64,000 nt of DNA, taken from the NCBI RefSeq assembly GCF_004359985.1, contig NZ_SMRO01000001.1:1302001-1366000 (forward strand), read 5' to 3'. Of the stretch, positions 52,342 to 61,060 are shown piece after piece. Each line of letters begins with the position of its first letter. Position 1 is the stretch's first letter. The position numbers and the translations under genes were made by a program. The notes under the pieces are model-generated. The model did not search any database. It was not told the DNA's origin and saw only the letters and a list, made by a program, of their open reading frames with translations. The stretch is from Paraburkholderia flava (lineage in GTDB: Bacteria > Pseudomonadota > Gammaproteobacteria > Burkholderiales > Burkholderiaceae).

Positions 52342-53529
52342 ATGGACTCGCGCATCTACTGGCTGGCGGCGATGGTGTTTCTCGCCGGCATCGACGAAAA
52401 CATCTGCATCGGCATTCTGCCGGCCATTTCGGCCGATCTGCACGTCTCGCTCGCGTCCGCCGGGCAACTCACCACGATCTTCTCCTGCGTGTTCGCGCTG
52501 ACCGCGTTCGGGCTGTCGCTACGCATTGCGCGAAGCGATCGCAAGCGGTTGCTGCTCGCGGCGCTCGGCGTATTCGCGGCGAGCAATCTGCTGGCGGCCG
52601 CCAGTCAAGGCTATGCGCTGCTGTTCGCGGCGCGCATCGCGATGGCGGCCAGTTGCGCGACCGCGATTCTCGTCGCGACCCGCGTCGCCGCCGATCTCGC
52701 CCCCGCCGACGCACGCGGCCGCGCGATCGGCATCGTATTCATGGGCATCAGCGGATCGCTGGTGCTCGGTGTACCGGTCGGCATGACGATCGCGGATTTT
52801 GCGGGCTGGCGCGCGGTGTTCGTCGCGATCGCGCTGCCGGTGCTGCCGCTCGCGGTCTACCTTGCGTCACGGTTGCCCGAGTCGCGGCCTGCTGTCTCGG
52901 CCGCACTCTCGTTGAACGCTTACCGTAAGCAGCTCGCGCATCCGAAGATGCTGTGCGCGCAGCTCGTGTCGGTTGCGATGATCGGCGGGCACTTCACGCT
53001 GTTCGCGTATCTGACGCCTTATCTGCAGACACGGCTCGCGCCTTCGGCCGCCGCGCTGACGCTGCTGTATGCGGCGTTTGGCATCGCGGGTGTGACAGGC
53101 GCATGGCTCGGTGGATGGTTTTCGGATCGCGCAGGTGCGGCACGCGCGCTGGTCGCGTGTCCGGCGGTATTTCTGCTGGCGATGGCGACGCTGCCGCTCA
53201 CGGGCCGCAGCGCCACGCTGTTCGTTCCCGCGATGATGGTATGGGGCTGCATCAGCTGGTCGATCTCGCCGATCGTGCAGAACTACCTGATCCGCAGCGC
53301 ACCGGCGGCTGCGGATGCGAACGTCGGCATCAACGTGTCGGCGATGCATCTGGGAGTCGCGCTCGGCGCGGGGGCTGGCGGTGTGCTGGTCGAACGCGGC
53401 GCGCTGCTCGCGACGCCGTGGGCCGGGTGCGCGATCGTCGCGCTGGCGTTAATGCTTGCGTGGGTGTCGACGCGGACGGCCACGCCCGTCGATGCACAAA
53501 CCAGGCCCGGCCGGATCGCGGACGCCTGA
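52342..53529 (+). CDS. MFS transporter, probable drug exporter
   Basis: A 395-residue 12-helix MFS protein of the AraJ/Bcr-like exporter type. ATG 52342 (MDSRIYWLAAMVFLAGIDENICIGIL) has GGAAGGG before it; the upstream frame overlaps the MarR operator. Motif A-like LRIARSDRKRLLLAALGVF follows helix 2, and GWLGGWFSDRAGAARAL is the second-half copy. Helix 1 has two acidic residues (Asp, Glu) unusual for a transport core. Divergence from marR2 and a shared operator suggest joint induction with the efflux operon. Confidence 0.88.
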   Translation: MDSRIYWLAAMVFLAGIDENICIGILPAISADLHVSLASAGQLTTIFSCVFALTAFGLSLRIARSDRKRLLLAALGVFAASNLLAAASQGYALLFAARIAMAASCATAILVATRVAADLAPADARGRAIGIVFMGISGSLVLGVPVGMTIADFAGWRAVFVAIALPVLPLAVYLASRLPESRPAVSAALSLNAYRKQLAHPKMLCAQLVSVAMIGGHFTLFAYLTPYLQTRLAPSAAALTLLYAAFGIAGVTGAWLGGWFSDRAGAARALVACPAVFLLAMATLPLTGRSATLFVPAMMVWGCISWSISPIVQNYLIRSAPAAADANVGINVSAMHLGVALGAGAGGVLVERGALLATPWAGCAIVALALMLAWVSTRTATPVDAQTRPGRIADA

Positions 53530-53535
53530 ACGGCA

Positions 53536-53560
53536 CGGCACGTCATCACGCAACGTGCCG
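53536..53560. terminator. Hairpin between convergent MFS and phasin genes
   Basis: CGGCACGT/ACGTGCCG, an 8-bp stem with a 9-base loop, lies in the 47-base gap between the two convergent stops. No T-tract is present, so terminator activity is uncertain. Confidence 0.4.
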
Positions 53561-53576
53561 CCCGCAATCCTGCGCG

Positions 53577-53999
53577 TTACTTCTTCTGCTGCAACAACGC
53601 CTTCAACTCGGCGACATTCTCGTCGACCCGTTTCGCGATCACCGCATACGACTCTGCCTGCGAACGGTACGCGGCCTGCGCGAGTTGCTGCATGTCCGCG
53701 AGCGCCTTGTGCAAGGTCTGCTGGACCAGTTCCGCAGTCTGCGCCGACGGCGCGCCACCCGATGTCGACACTTGCGTAGCCAGCGACTGCAGCTCGCCGA
53801 GCGTGCTGCGCAGCATGTCCTGCTGCTTCTGAGCGAGCGCCTGCATGCCCTGCAATGCCGTCTGATTCGCGGTCACCAGCGCCTCGACGTCCTTACGGCG
53901 TGCTTCCATGATGGCGGGCACATCGAAGCCCGGCAGCTTGAACTGTTCGAGCAGCTTGAAGAAGTCGCCAAACGGATTGGCCGGGTTCGGTTGTTCCAT
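53577..53999 (-). CDS. Phasin-family granule-associated protein
   Basis: A 140-residue all-helical protein starting MEQPNPANPFGDFFKLLEQFKLPGFDVPAIMEARRKDVEALVTA, the usual opening of the Phasin_2 family, with AGGGAGA before the ATG. The remainder is amphipathic helix (MQALAQKQQDMLRSTLGELQSLA, ALADMQQLAQAAYRSQAESY). Phasins coat polyhydroxyalkanoate granules. This one is shorter than the main PhaP of Burkholderiaceae (about 190 residues), so it is probably an accessory phasin. No polyhydroxyalkanoate synthesis gene is adjacent. Confidence 0.85.
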   Translation of the reverse strand: MEQPNPANPFGDFFKLLEQFKLPGFDVPAIMEARRKDVEALVTANQTALQGMQALAQKQQDMLRSTLGELQSLATQVSTSGGAPSAQTAELVQQTLHKALADMQQLAQAAYRSQAESYAVIAKRVDENVAELKALLQQKK

Positions 54000-54361
54000 G
54001 CTCGAGTCTCCCTGACGTGCGCGCAGTCCCTGCGCAATGGGTGCGCCGCCCGCTGACGACGCGCCTCACGATCATGCACGTTAGCGGGCCGTTACGCCAG
54101 CGCGACGATATTGCGCGGCGCGCCATGGTGCTGCTGCGGGCGGGATCACGGAGTAGCGGGTTGCGTGTCGCAGGGCGGATCCTTCGTCATCTGCCTGGCC
54201 GATGCGGCTCGCGGATGTCGAGATCGAACTTGCCGTCGAGCCGGGCGGCCGTAGCGTATCGAGGAAATCGCCGCGGTCGCGATGGTGCAAGGCACCGCGT
54301 CGATGCGCGCGTTGCTGTGCGCGTCGACGTGCGCCGGCCCTGGTCGCCGGATCGCGCGTGA
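54000..54361. other. 362-base intergenic region upstream of the phasin gene
   Basis: It lies between the stop of the phospholipase-like gene and the phasin start, both on the minus strand. No credible gene, strong hairpin or clear promoter motif was seen; it presumably contains the phasin promoter. Confidence 0.4.
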
Positions 54362-56788
54362 CTATTTGCGCGGGGTTTTGCGCGGGCGCTTGCCGTGCGT
54401 CGTCACTGGAGCGGCCGGTGCGCTCGGTGCATCGGGTGTGGCGGCGGTCTGCTGCGCGCGCCCCTGCGAGCGGACCATCCAGTGCTCGACGGCTTGCGCG
54501 CGGGCAGGCAGATCCGTCGCGCCGGCAGCAACGCTCCCGTCATTCGCTTCTTGCGCGACGTTCATATCGCCCGCCCGCGCGCTCGCCGCGAAGCCAGGCG
54601 ATGTGCTCGTGGCAGACCCACCAGCATCTTTCATCAGCAGTTCCGCGTATGCAACGAGCGCGGCCTGCGCACCATGAAAATCGTCCGGTGCATCCACTGC
54701 ATCGTCAGCGCGCGCAGGTGCATCCGGCGCATTCGCCATCATCATCGCAGCCGCCTTCTGCGCCCCCGCAGCAGGCACGACACGCTCAGGCGTGTCCTCG
54801 CGCGGCTCCGCAAGCGACAGCGCATGCGCAAAACTCGAAATCGCATTCACGCCAGGCGCCGGCCGGATGCGTCGGCACAGATACGGCAGCCCCCACTTTT
54901 CGCATGCATAGCGCAGGATGCTCGTGTGATCGTAGACGGTGTGATCGACGCCCTGCTTCACCCATGGCGACACCAGGATCGCAGGCACACGCACGCCGAG
55001 CTGATTGAACGCGAACGGATTTGCGGAATCGGTGTAATCGTCGGGGGCGACGGTCGGTGGCGGCGTCACGTGATCGTAGAAGCCGCCGTGCTCGTCGTAG
55101 GTGACGATCAGCAGCGTGGACTTCCACAGATCGTCGTTCGCACGAATGCGGTTGTACACGTCGGCGATCAGTTGCTCGCCCGCAGGCACGCCTACCGGCG
55201 AATGCTGATCGTTCTCGACGCCGAAGATGCCCGCAAAATAGCGCGGCTCGATGAACGCATACGACGGGAAGTCCTTTTCGTCGCCGTCGCATGCGTCGTG
55301 GAAAGCGCTCATCGACTGATAGCCGCTACCGAAGAAACGCGGCTTGAGCTGGTTCAGCACGATCGATTGCGGAATGCTGTCGTGATAGATCTTCCACGAC
55401 ACGCCTGCGCGGTCGAGGCTGTCGTAGAGCGTCGGTTGCGTATAGCGGCCGAAAAACGCCTCGACCGTACCCGGCGTCAAGCCGTTGGGCATCGTGACGT
55501 CACCGAGACTCGTGCCGCTATGCACGAAGAGCCGGTTCGGCCACGTCGGCCCAGGCAGCGACGAAAACCACGCATCGCAGATCAGAAAATTCTTCGCCAG
55601 CGTGTGCAGTACCGGCAGATCGCCGTCCTTGAAATACGCCATCACCTGGTCGCCGTCTTCCTCCGGCGAACCTTGATTCTCCTTGCGGTACGCATCGATG
55701 AAATGCGCCATCCTGTCGCTCATCTGCTCGCGCACGTCGACGAACTCATGAGGCACATTGAAGTTCTTGCGCACGAACGGTTGCGCGATCGGCTGCTGCG
55801 CGACCGTGCGATTGAACGGCGCATCGGCGTTGGTGCCCGGATGATCCGGATCGACGCCGTTGATGTCGGCGTCGAAGCTCGCGCGCAATGCGCCGAGCAT
55901 GTGATCGAACGAGCGGTTCTCGAGCATCAGCACGACGACGTGACGAATCGGATCGGCAACGGGCTGCGGTGTATCGGACAGTCCCGCCTGTGTCGCCCCG
56001 AGCACGGCGCCGACCGCAGCGCCGACCGCAGTCAGACCCAGCCCCGGTGTGCCGGGCACACTACCGTCCTCCGAATGACTGCGCCGATACACGCGACCGC
56101 TATGCTCGGCCGCCTTCAGATCGAAGCGCCGCCGCGCAGTGCGATCGTGACCGAAGAACTGTTTGCTGCTGCCCGACGCCGGATCGAAATAGCCGATATA
56201 GCCCCCGGGATTCACGCCGAACGACTGTAGCGATGTCCCGCAGAAATCGTTACGCACACTGTCGTCGGTACCGACGGCGAAATACGGCGGCAGCACGAAG
56301 TTCGACACCGACACGCCGTCGATCTCGTAGCTCTGCCCCTGCACCGCATCGCACATCTCGAAGTAGTGATAGACCGTGCGTGCGGGCGCATCCGGATTGG
56401 GTCCCTGAACAAGCAGATTGCACTGCGGATCGCCGATCAGTTCGAGGGCTTCATGCGACAGCGTCGTCGACCATTCGTCGCCGAGCGCGCGGCACAGGTC
56501 CAGATAAACGAAGCCGTATGGAATGCCCGCGAGGTCGCGTGCGTGATAGCCGAGCGCATCAGGCGATGCGGCCGAATCGACGACGTAGAGAATCGCATCG
56601 CCGCGCAGCTCCGCGAGCTGGTCCAGCGATGCGGACGGCCCGGCGGGTCCGTCGACGCGCAGCCGACCGCCGAACGCCCAGTAGGGCTCGAAGTCTTCGG
56701 CAATCTGCCGGTTGATTGCGCGCACGACGCGGTGCATCTCGCGCTCCGCAATCGAGCTCGACCGGTTCACGACGGAGATCTGGAACAT
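54362..56788 (-). CDS. Phospholipase-C-like phosphoesterase with N-terminal HExxE domain
   Basis: An 808-residue two-domain protein. Residues 1-215 form an uncharacterised domain with SHEALELIGDP (His112, Glu113, Glu116) and YFEMCDAV (Glu144, Asp147), resembling a zinc-peptidase-like site, and then SVSNFVLPPYF. After a Gly/Ala linker, residues about 282-640 form a phospholipase C/acid-phosphatase-type domain: VVVLMLENRSFDHMLGAL, RLFVHSGTSLGD, VTYDEHGGFYDHVTPP and GVRVPAILVSPWVKQGV with YDHTSILRYACEKW. The last 165 residues are Ala/Asp-rich and end in a basic tail (KRPRKTPRK). Unlike the enzyme at 3.4 kb there is no signal peptide, so its location is uncertain. It probably cleaves phosphodiester or phosphomonoester lipids. 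Confidence 0.85.
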   Translation of the reverse strand: MFQISVVNRSSSIAEREMHRVVRAINRQIAEDFEPYWAFGGRLRVDGPAGPSASLDQLAELRGDAILYVVDSAASPDALGYHARDLAGIPYGFVYLDLCRALGDEWSTTLSHEALELIGDPQCNLLVQGPNPDAPARTVYHYFEMCDAVQGQSYEIDGVSVSNFVLPPYFAVGTDDSVRNDFCGTSLQSFGVNPGGYIGYFDPASGSSKQFFGHDRTARRRFDLKAAEHSGRVYRRSHSEDGSVPGTPGLGLTAVGAAVGAVLGATQAGLSDTPQPVADPIRHVVVLMLENRSFDHMLGALRASFDADINGVDPDHPGTNADAPFNRTVAQQPIAQPFVRKNFNVPHEFVDVREQMSDRMAHFIDAYRKENQGSPEEDGDQVMAYFKDGDLPVLHTLAKNFLICDAWFSSLPGPTWPNRLFVHSGTSLGDVTMPNGLTPGTVEAFFGRYTQPTLYDSLDRAGVSWKIYHDSIPQSIVLNQLKPRFFGSGYQSMSAFHDACDGDEKDFPSYAFIEPRYFAGIFGVENDQHSPVGVPAGEQLIADVYNRIRANDDLWKSTLLIVTYDEHGGFYDHVTPPPTVAPDDYTDSANPFAFNQLGVRVPAILVSPWVKQGVDHTVYDHTSILRYACEKWGLPYLCRRIRPAPGVNAISSFAHALSLAEPREDTPERVVPAAGAQKAAAMMMANAPDAPARADDAVDAPDDFHGAQAALVAYAELLMKDAGGSATSTSPGFAASARAGDMNVAQEANDGSVAAGATDLPARAQAVEHWMVRSQGRAQQTAATPDAPSAPAAPVTTHGKRPRKTPRK

Positions 56789-56980
56789 GCGCGCTCCTTC
56801 TGTTCTCGCTGCGTCGCATCGTATGCCGTGCCCGCGGCGATCCGATGTCCGCCCCAGTTATAGACGAACCGGCCGCACACTTTTACATGGGGAAAACGCG
56901 CAGACCCACATGCCGCTGCAACGCGCACACATCATCAAACCGGTGTACCGTCGTGAAACCGCATCGACCACGGAGACGTC

Positions 56981-57685
56981 ATGCACAGACTGTTTGTCCG
57001 CGTCGCGCTGATGGCCGCACTAGGCGCAAGCCTGTCGCCAGGCACGGCATCCGCGCAAAGCCAGGCTTACACGACCGCGTCGGTGAATGTCCGAGCCGGC
57101 CCCGCATCCGACTATCCAGTCGTCGCACAGTTGCCGGGCGGCGCGGCCGTGTCGGTGATGGGATGCGTGAGCGGCTACACGTGGTGCGACGTGACGGTGC
57201 CCGGCGTGCGCGGCTGGGTCTACGGCGGCAACCTCAGCTCTGCGTATCAGGGTAACCCGGTGCCTCTGATGAGCTACGGGCCCACGATCGGGCTGCCGAT
57301 CGTCGTGTTCTCGCTCAATACGTATTGGGGCAGCTACTACCGGAATCGTCCGTGGTATCGGGATCGCTCGCGCTGGGCGAATCGTCCGCCGCCGCGTCCG
57401 CGTCCACCGATTCACGGCGGCCGGCCGCCAGGCAACGGCAACGGATATCGACCCGGACCGCGACCCGGCCAGGGCAACGCGCGTCCACCGGGACAGCGGC
57501 CACAACCGGGTCAAGGTGCGGGTAGGCCTGGACGGCCGGGTGGATCTCAAGGTGGCGGCGTGCGTCCGGGACGTCCTAGCCCTGGTGCGCAACCGGGCGG
57601 TGGTCGACCAGGTGGTGGTCAGGGCCGCCCAGGTCAGGGGCGCCCTTCACAGGGCAATGCGCGGCCACCTGGCGGGCGGCAATAG
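56981..57685 (+). CDS. Secreted SH3-domain protein with Gly/Pro/Arg-rich tail
   Basis: A 234-residue exported protein. The signal peptide runs to about TASA-QS (residue 25). A bacterial SH3 domain at about 28-85 has ASVNVRAGPASDYPVVAQLPGGAAVSVMGC and GVRGWVYGGNLSS, as in wall-binding or enzyme-targeting modules. A short conserved region (TIGLPIVVFSLNTYWGSYYRNRPWYRDR) follows. The last 110 residues are low-complexity Gly/Pro/Arg/Gln with repeated GNARPPG and RPGQG words. Function is unknown; the family is common in Burkholderiaceae. The gene stands alone. Confidence 0.8.
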   Translation: MHRLFVRVALMAALGASLSPGTASAQSQAYTTASVNVRAGPASDYPVVAQLPGGAAVSVMGCVSGYTWCDVTVPGVRGWVYGGNLSSAYQGNPVPLMSYGPTIGLPIVVFSLNTYWGSYYRNRPWYRDRSRWANRPPPRPRPPIHGGRPPGNGNGYRPGPRPGQGNARPPGQRPQPGQGAGRPGRPGGSQGGGVRPGRPSPGAQPGGGRPGGGQGRPGQGRPSQGNARPPGGRQ

Positions 57686-57769
57686 CAGCAGACAGCGGAG
57701 GCAACAGCCAGCCTCCGCATCTTCACTGCGATGCCATCGCGCGCACCACCATCGACTGCGACAAAAACG

Positions 57770-58114
57770 TTACACGGTCTTCAGAATCCGCGGCCGCGTC
57801 GCCTCGGCTGGCAGCGGCGTAGACGCGGACGGCGCCGCGCCGCTTTTGTCGGCCCGCATCGACAGATAGCGCAGACAGCACACCCGCAGGAACGATGCGA
57901 AGTTGCCCGGCACCTCGCCGCGCAACGTGACCAGTTCGTCGTAGAGCTTCACGGCGAACTGACTCGTGGTCAGCCCTTCGCGCGACGCGATTTCGTGCAG
58001 CACGTCCCAGAACAGGTTTTCGAGCCGCACGGTCGTGATGACGCCGTGAATCCGCAGCGAACGGGTCCGCGACTCGTACAGGATCGGGTCGGCGTTGATG
58101 TAGATATTGCACAT
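57770..58114 (-). CDS. Ribbon-helix-helix domain protein
   Basis: A 114-residue protein starting MCNIYINADPILYESRTRSLRIHGVITTVRLE, with GAGGAGA before ATG 58114. The ribbon-helix-helix (RHH_4-like) region covers about 15-75: a basic strand RSLRI, then LFWDVLHEIASREGLTTSQFAVKLYDELV. The C-terminus is Ala/Pro-rich. It may regulate the dehydrogenase genes immediately upstream on the same strand (35 bases after the GMC gene) and is probably in their transcript. Confidence 0.82.
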   Translation of the reverse strand: MCNIYINADPILYESRTRSLRIHGVITTVRLENLFWDVLHEIASREGLTTSQFAVKLYDELVTLRGEVPGNFASFLRVCCLRYLSMRADKSGAAPSASTPLPAEATRPRILKTV

Positions 58115-58149
58115 GCGCTGTCTCCTCGCAAACGATGCGCCGCAACCGG

Positions 58150-59730
58150 TTACACGGCATGCCGCGACATCTGCGCGGCGATGTGGTCCGCCTGACGGAT
58201 CGCGAGCGTGACGATCGTGAGCGTCGGGTTTTCCGCCGCGCCGGTCGTGAACTGGCTGCCGTCGGACACGAACAGGTTCGGCACGTCGTGCGTCTGGCCG
58301 AAGCTGTTGCATACGCCGTCGTCGGGCCGTGCGCTCATCCGCGCGGTACCCAGATTATGCGTCGACGGATACGGCGGCACACGATAGACGGTCTTCGCAC
58401 CGGCCGCTTCGTACACCGCGCTGCCCTGTTTGAACGCATGCTCGCGCATCGCTTCGTCGTTCGGATGATCGTCGAAATGCACATTCGCGACCGGCTGCCC
58501 GTACTGATCCTTCACGTCGGTATTCAGCGTCACGCGGTTGTCCGCGCGCGGCATATCCTCGCCGACGATCCACAGGCCCGCCGTGTACGCGTACTGGTCC
58601 ATCGCCTGCGTGAACTTCGGTCCCCATGCGCCGGGATCGAGAAACGCCGCGTAGAACGGCAACCCGAGCGAAATCGTCTCCAGGTGATACCCACCCGCGA
58701 AACCGCGCTGCGGATTGAACACCGCCTCGTCTTCGATGATACCGGCCATCGTCGTGCCCTTGAACATGTCGACCTTGTTCTCGAACACCGCATACACCGA
58801 GCCGGTCGTGTGCCGCATGTAGTTACGCCCGACCTGCCCCGACGAATTCGCGAGCCCCTGCGGAAAACGTCCGGAATGCGAGTTCAGCAGCAGCCGCGGC
58901 GTTTCGATCGAATTGCCGGCCACCGAGACGATGCGTGCCTTCTGCCGCTGCAGCTTGCCGTTGCCGTCGTAGTACACGACCTCTTTCGCGCGGCCGCGCG
59001 TATCCGTTTCGATGCGCACCACGTGCGCCTGCGTGCGCAGTTCCATATGACCGGTCGCCTGCGCGCGCGGCAGTTCGGTGTAGAGCGTCGACCACTTCGC
59101 ACCGGTACGACAGCCCTGAAAGCAGAAGCCCCGTTGAAAACAGTGACTTCGACCGTCGCGCACGATGCTGTTGATCGCCATGTGCCCGGTATTGCACTGC
59201 TTGTAGCCGACCTTCGCCGCGCCCGCCGCCATCACCTTGAAATTATTGTTGCCGGGTAGCCCAGGCAGTCCGTTCGTGCGTGTCACGCCCATCTTCTTCT
59301 CGGCGCGATCGTAGTACGGATCGAGATCGGCGCGCGTGACCGGCCAGTCGAGCAGGCTTGCGTCCTTGATATCGCCGTAATGCGTCTTCGCCTGAAATTC
59401 GTGCGGCTGGATGCGCAGGCTCGCGCCGGCCCAGTGTGTCGTCGTGCCGCCGACGGTCTTGCAGATCCACGCGGGCAGATTCGGAAAATCGCGTGCGACG
59501 CGCCACGTGCCCGATGTTGTCCGTTTGTCGAGCCACGAGAGTTGCTGGAATGCGCCCCACTCGTCGGTAAGGAAATCGGCCTGCGTGTGCAGCTTGCCTG
59601 CTTCGAGTACGACGACGTCGATGCCCTTCTGCGCGAGTTCGTTCGCGAGCGTCCCGCCGCCGGCGCCGGAACCGATAATCACGACGACGTGACCGTCGTT
59701 GTGCGAGAACCGTACCTTGTTCAGATCCAT
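58150..59730 (-). CDS. GMC-family FAD-dependent dehydrogenase, large subunit
   Basis: A 526-residue GMC oxidoreductase of the gluconate/sorbitol-dehydrogenase group. ATG 59730 (MDLNKVRFSHNDGHVVVIIGSGAGGGTLANELAQKG) gives the FAD motif. Further features are CKTVGGTTTHWAG, a cysteine-rich SHCFQRGFCFQGC region, and C-terminal active-site segments STHNLGTARM (His) and AAENPTLTI (Asn). It has no signal peptide and should be carried across the membrane by the Tat subunit encoded 16 bases upstream. The substrate, a sugar, sugar acid or alcohol, is not determined. Confidence 0.92.
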   Translation of the reverse strand: MDLNKVRFSHNDGHVVVIIGSGAGGGTLANELAQKGIDVVVLEAGKLHTQADFLTDEWGAFQQLSWLDKRTTSGTWRVARDFPNLPAWICKTVGGTTTHWAGASLRIQPHEFQAKTHYGDIKDASLLDWPVTRADLDPYYDRAEKKMGVTRTNGLPGLPGNNNFKVMAAGAAKVGYKQCNTGHMAINSIVRDGRSHCFQRGFCFQGCRTGAKWSTLYTELPRAQATGHMELRTQAHVVRIETDTRGRAKEVVYYDGNGKLQRQKARIVSVAGNSIETPRLLLNSHSGRFPQGLANSSGQVGRNYMRHTTGSVYAVFENKVDMFKGTTMAGIIEDEAVFNPQRGFAGGYHLETISLGLPFYAAFLDPGAWGPKFTQAMDQYAYTAGLWIVGEDMPRADNRVTLNTDVKDQYGQPVANVHFDDHPNDEAMREHAFKQGSAVYEAAGAKTVYRVPPYPSTHNLGTARMSARPDDGVCNSFGQTHDVPNLFVSDGSQFTTGAAENPTLTIVTLAIRQADHIAAQMSRHAV

Positions 59731-59746
59731 GTGTCGTCTCCGGTGG

Positions 59747-60358
59747 TCAGCTATCCGAGGGAATCGGGCCGCTCTCGTCGGCGGGAGGGTCGGGCAGCCA
59801 CGACAGATCGTTGAAGCCCTTGTGCAGATAGCCCGCATCGCCTTCCGATGCGCCGTAGCCGAAATGCGCGTACGCCATGTCATTGCTGTACAGCGACACG
59901 ATCGCGGTGCTGCGCACCGTCGTGAAGAACGGCGTACCAGCGAGCGCGGCGACGTCCTGCGCCTGCTGCTCGGGCGAGCGCGTGGTCCACGATGCGTGTC
60001 CGAGCGCATCGAGCTGCTGCACGCCGTCCGCGAGCTGGCGGCGCACGGCCGGATCCTTGCGCGCCTTGCCGTCGAGATCCTTCACGACGAGTGCGTAAAC
60101 CGCGTTGTCTAGCGTGGGATGCGGATAGAGTTGTCTCGTGAACGTGAGCAGCACTTCGCCCTGATGCGAGTCGAGGCCCTGCAGCTCGACTGCCCATACG
60201 CGGCTCGGCGCGAGCGTCGTGAGCACCGACGAAAATGCGAGTGTGCCCATCAGCACACCGGTGCCTTTGAGCCATTCGCGCCGTGTCAGCGCGATGCGCG
60301 GCGGCGCTGCCTGCTGCACGGAGGCTTCTGGTTGTATGGGGATAGTCTTTATTGTCAT
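59747..60358 (-). CDS. Gluconate 2-dehydrogenase subunit 3-family protein, Tat signal
   Basis: A 203-residue small subunit. ATG 60358 (MTIKTIPIQPEASVQQAAPPR) is followed by a twin-arginine signal TRREWLKGTGVLMGTLAFSS. The mature part (about 62-203) has the family pattern of HQGEVLLTFTRQLYPHPTLDNAVYALVVKDLD and ends GYLHKGFNDLSWLPDPP. It chaperones and co-exports the GMC subunit. The third, cytochrome c subunit usual in gluconate dehydrogenases is not encoded next to it. Confidence 0.9.
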   Translation of the reverse strand: MTIKTIPIQPEASVQQAAPPRIALTRREWLKGTGVLMGTLAFSSVLTTLAPSRVWAVELQGLDSHQGEVLLTFTRQLYPHPTLDNAVYALVVKDLDGKARKDPAVRRQLADGVQQLDALGHASWTTRSPEQQAQDVAALAGTPFFTTVRSTAIVSLYSNDMAYAHFGYGASEGDAGYLHKGFNDLSWLPDPPADESGPIPSDS

Positions 60359-60407
60359 GCCCGTCTCCTGGGTTATCGATGTCGTGTACGGGATGTCGCG
60401 AGCGTCG

Positions 60408-60806
60408 TCATCCGTAGTGGCCGTGACGCTCCAGCACTTCGATCTTGTAGCCGTCTGGGTCTTGAATGAAGAAGTAACGTGCAATCAGCGCGCCGTCGTC
60501 GGCGTGGAATTCGCGCAGATCGTTCGGTGTGTAGCCGAGATCGATCAGACGTTGCCGTTCGGTCCGCACGTCGTCGACGCACACGGCCACGTGGCCATAG
60601 CCGTCGCCGTGCGTGTACGGCTCATCGTGTCCTTTGTTCCACGTCAGCTCGATCTCGGTGTCGGTTTCCGCGTTGCGCAGATACGCGAGCGTGAAGTCGG
60701 GAAAATCGAGCCTGTGCGAGACGTCGAGACCGAACGCCTGCTGATAGAACCGCAGCGATCGCTGCAGATCCTGAACGCGGATCATCGTGTGGATCAGTTT
60801 GGCCAT
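60408..60806 (-). CDS. gloA: Lactoylglutathione lyase (glyoxalase I)
   Basis: A 132-residue glyoxalase I of the short, nickel-type class: MAKLIHTMIRVQDLQRSLRFYQQAFGLDV at the start. Metal ligands fit His6 (LIHTMIRV), Glu54 (EIELTWN), His75 (GYGHVAV) and Glu123 (GYKIEVLER), by eye. It converts the methylglyoxal-glutathione hemithioacetal to S-lactoylglutathione. AGGAGG lies just upstream of the ATG. The end is 49 bases from the dehydrogenase operon start, so co-transcription is possible. Confidence 0.93.
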   Translation of the reverse strand: MAKLIHTMIRVQDLQRSLRFYQQAFGLDVSHRLDFPDFTLAYLRNAETDTEIELTWNKGHDEPYTHGDGYGHVAVCVDDVRTERQRLIDLGYTPNDLREFHADDGALIARYFFIQDPDGYKIEVLERHGHYG

Positions 60807-61060
60807 GCACCTCCTCCGTCCGTGTATTCATCTGTTGCGTGCCCCTTCGAACAGCAGTGTAGGGACGCCAACGCGGCGGAGGTAATGCACGGCTAAATCG
60901 GCTTAGGGATTTGCCCTATGCTGCACGCGCGTCGGTCCGACGCGGGTTCTCGCGTGTGTCATGCGGGTGAGGTCCGATGCGCGGGCGATGGGACAGCGAC
61001 CGCAACGCAGCAAGTGCGTGCGGCCCGCGACGCGGAGAAAATGACGTGCGCACCAACGCG

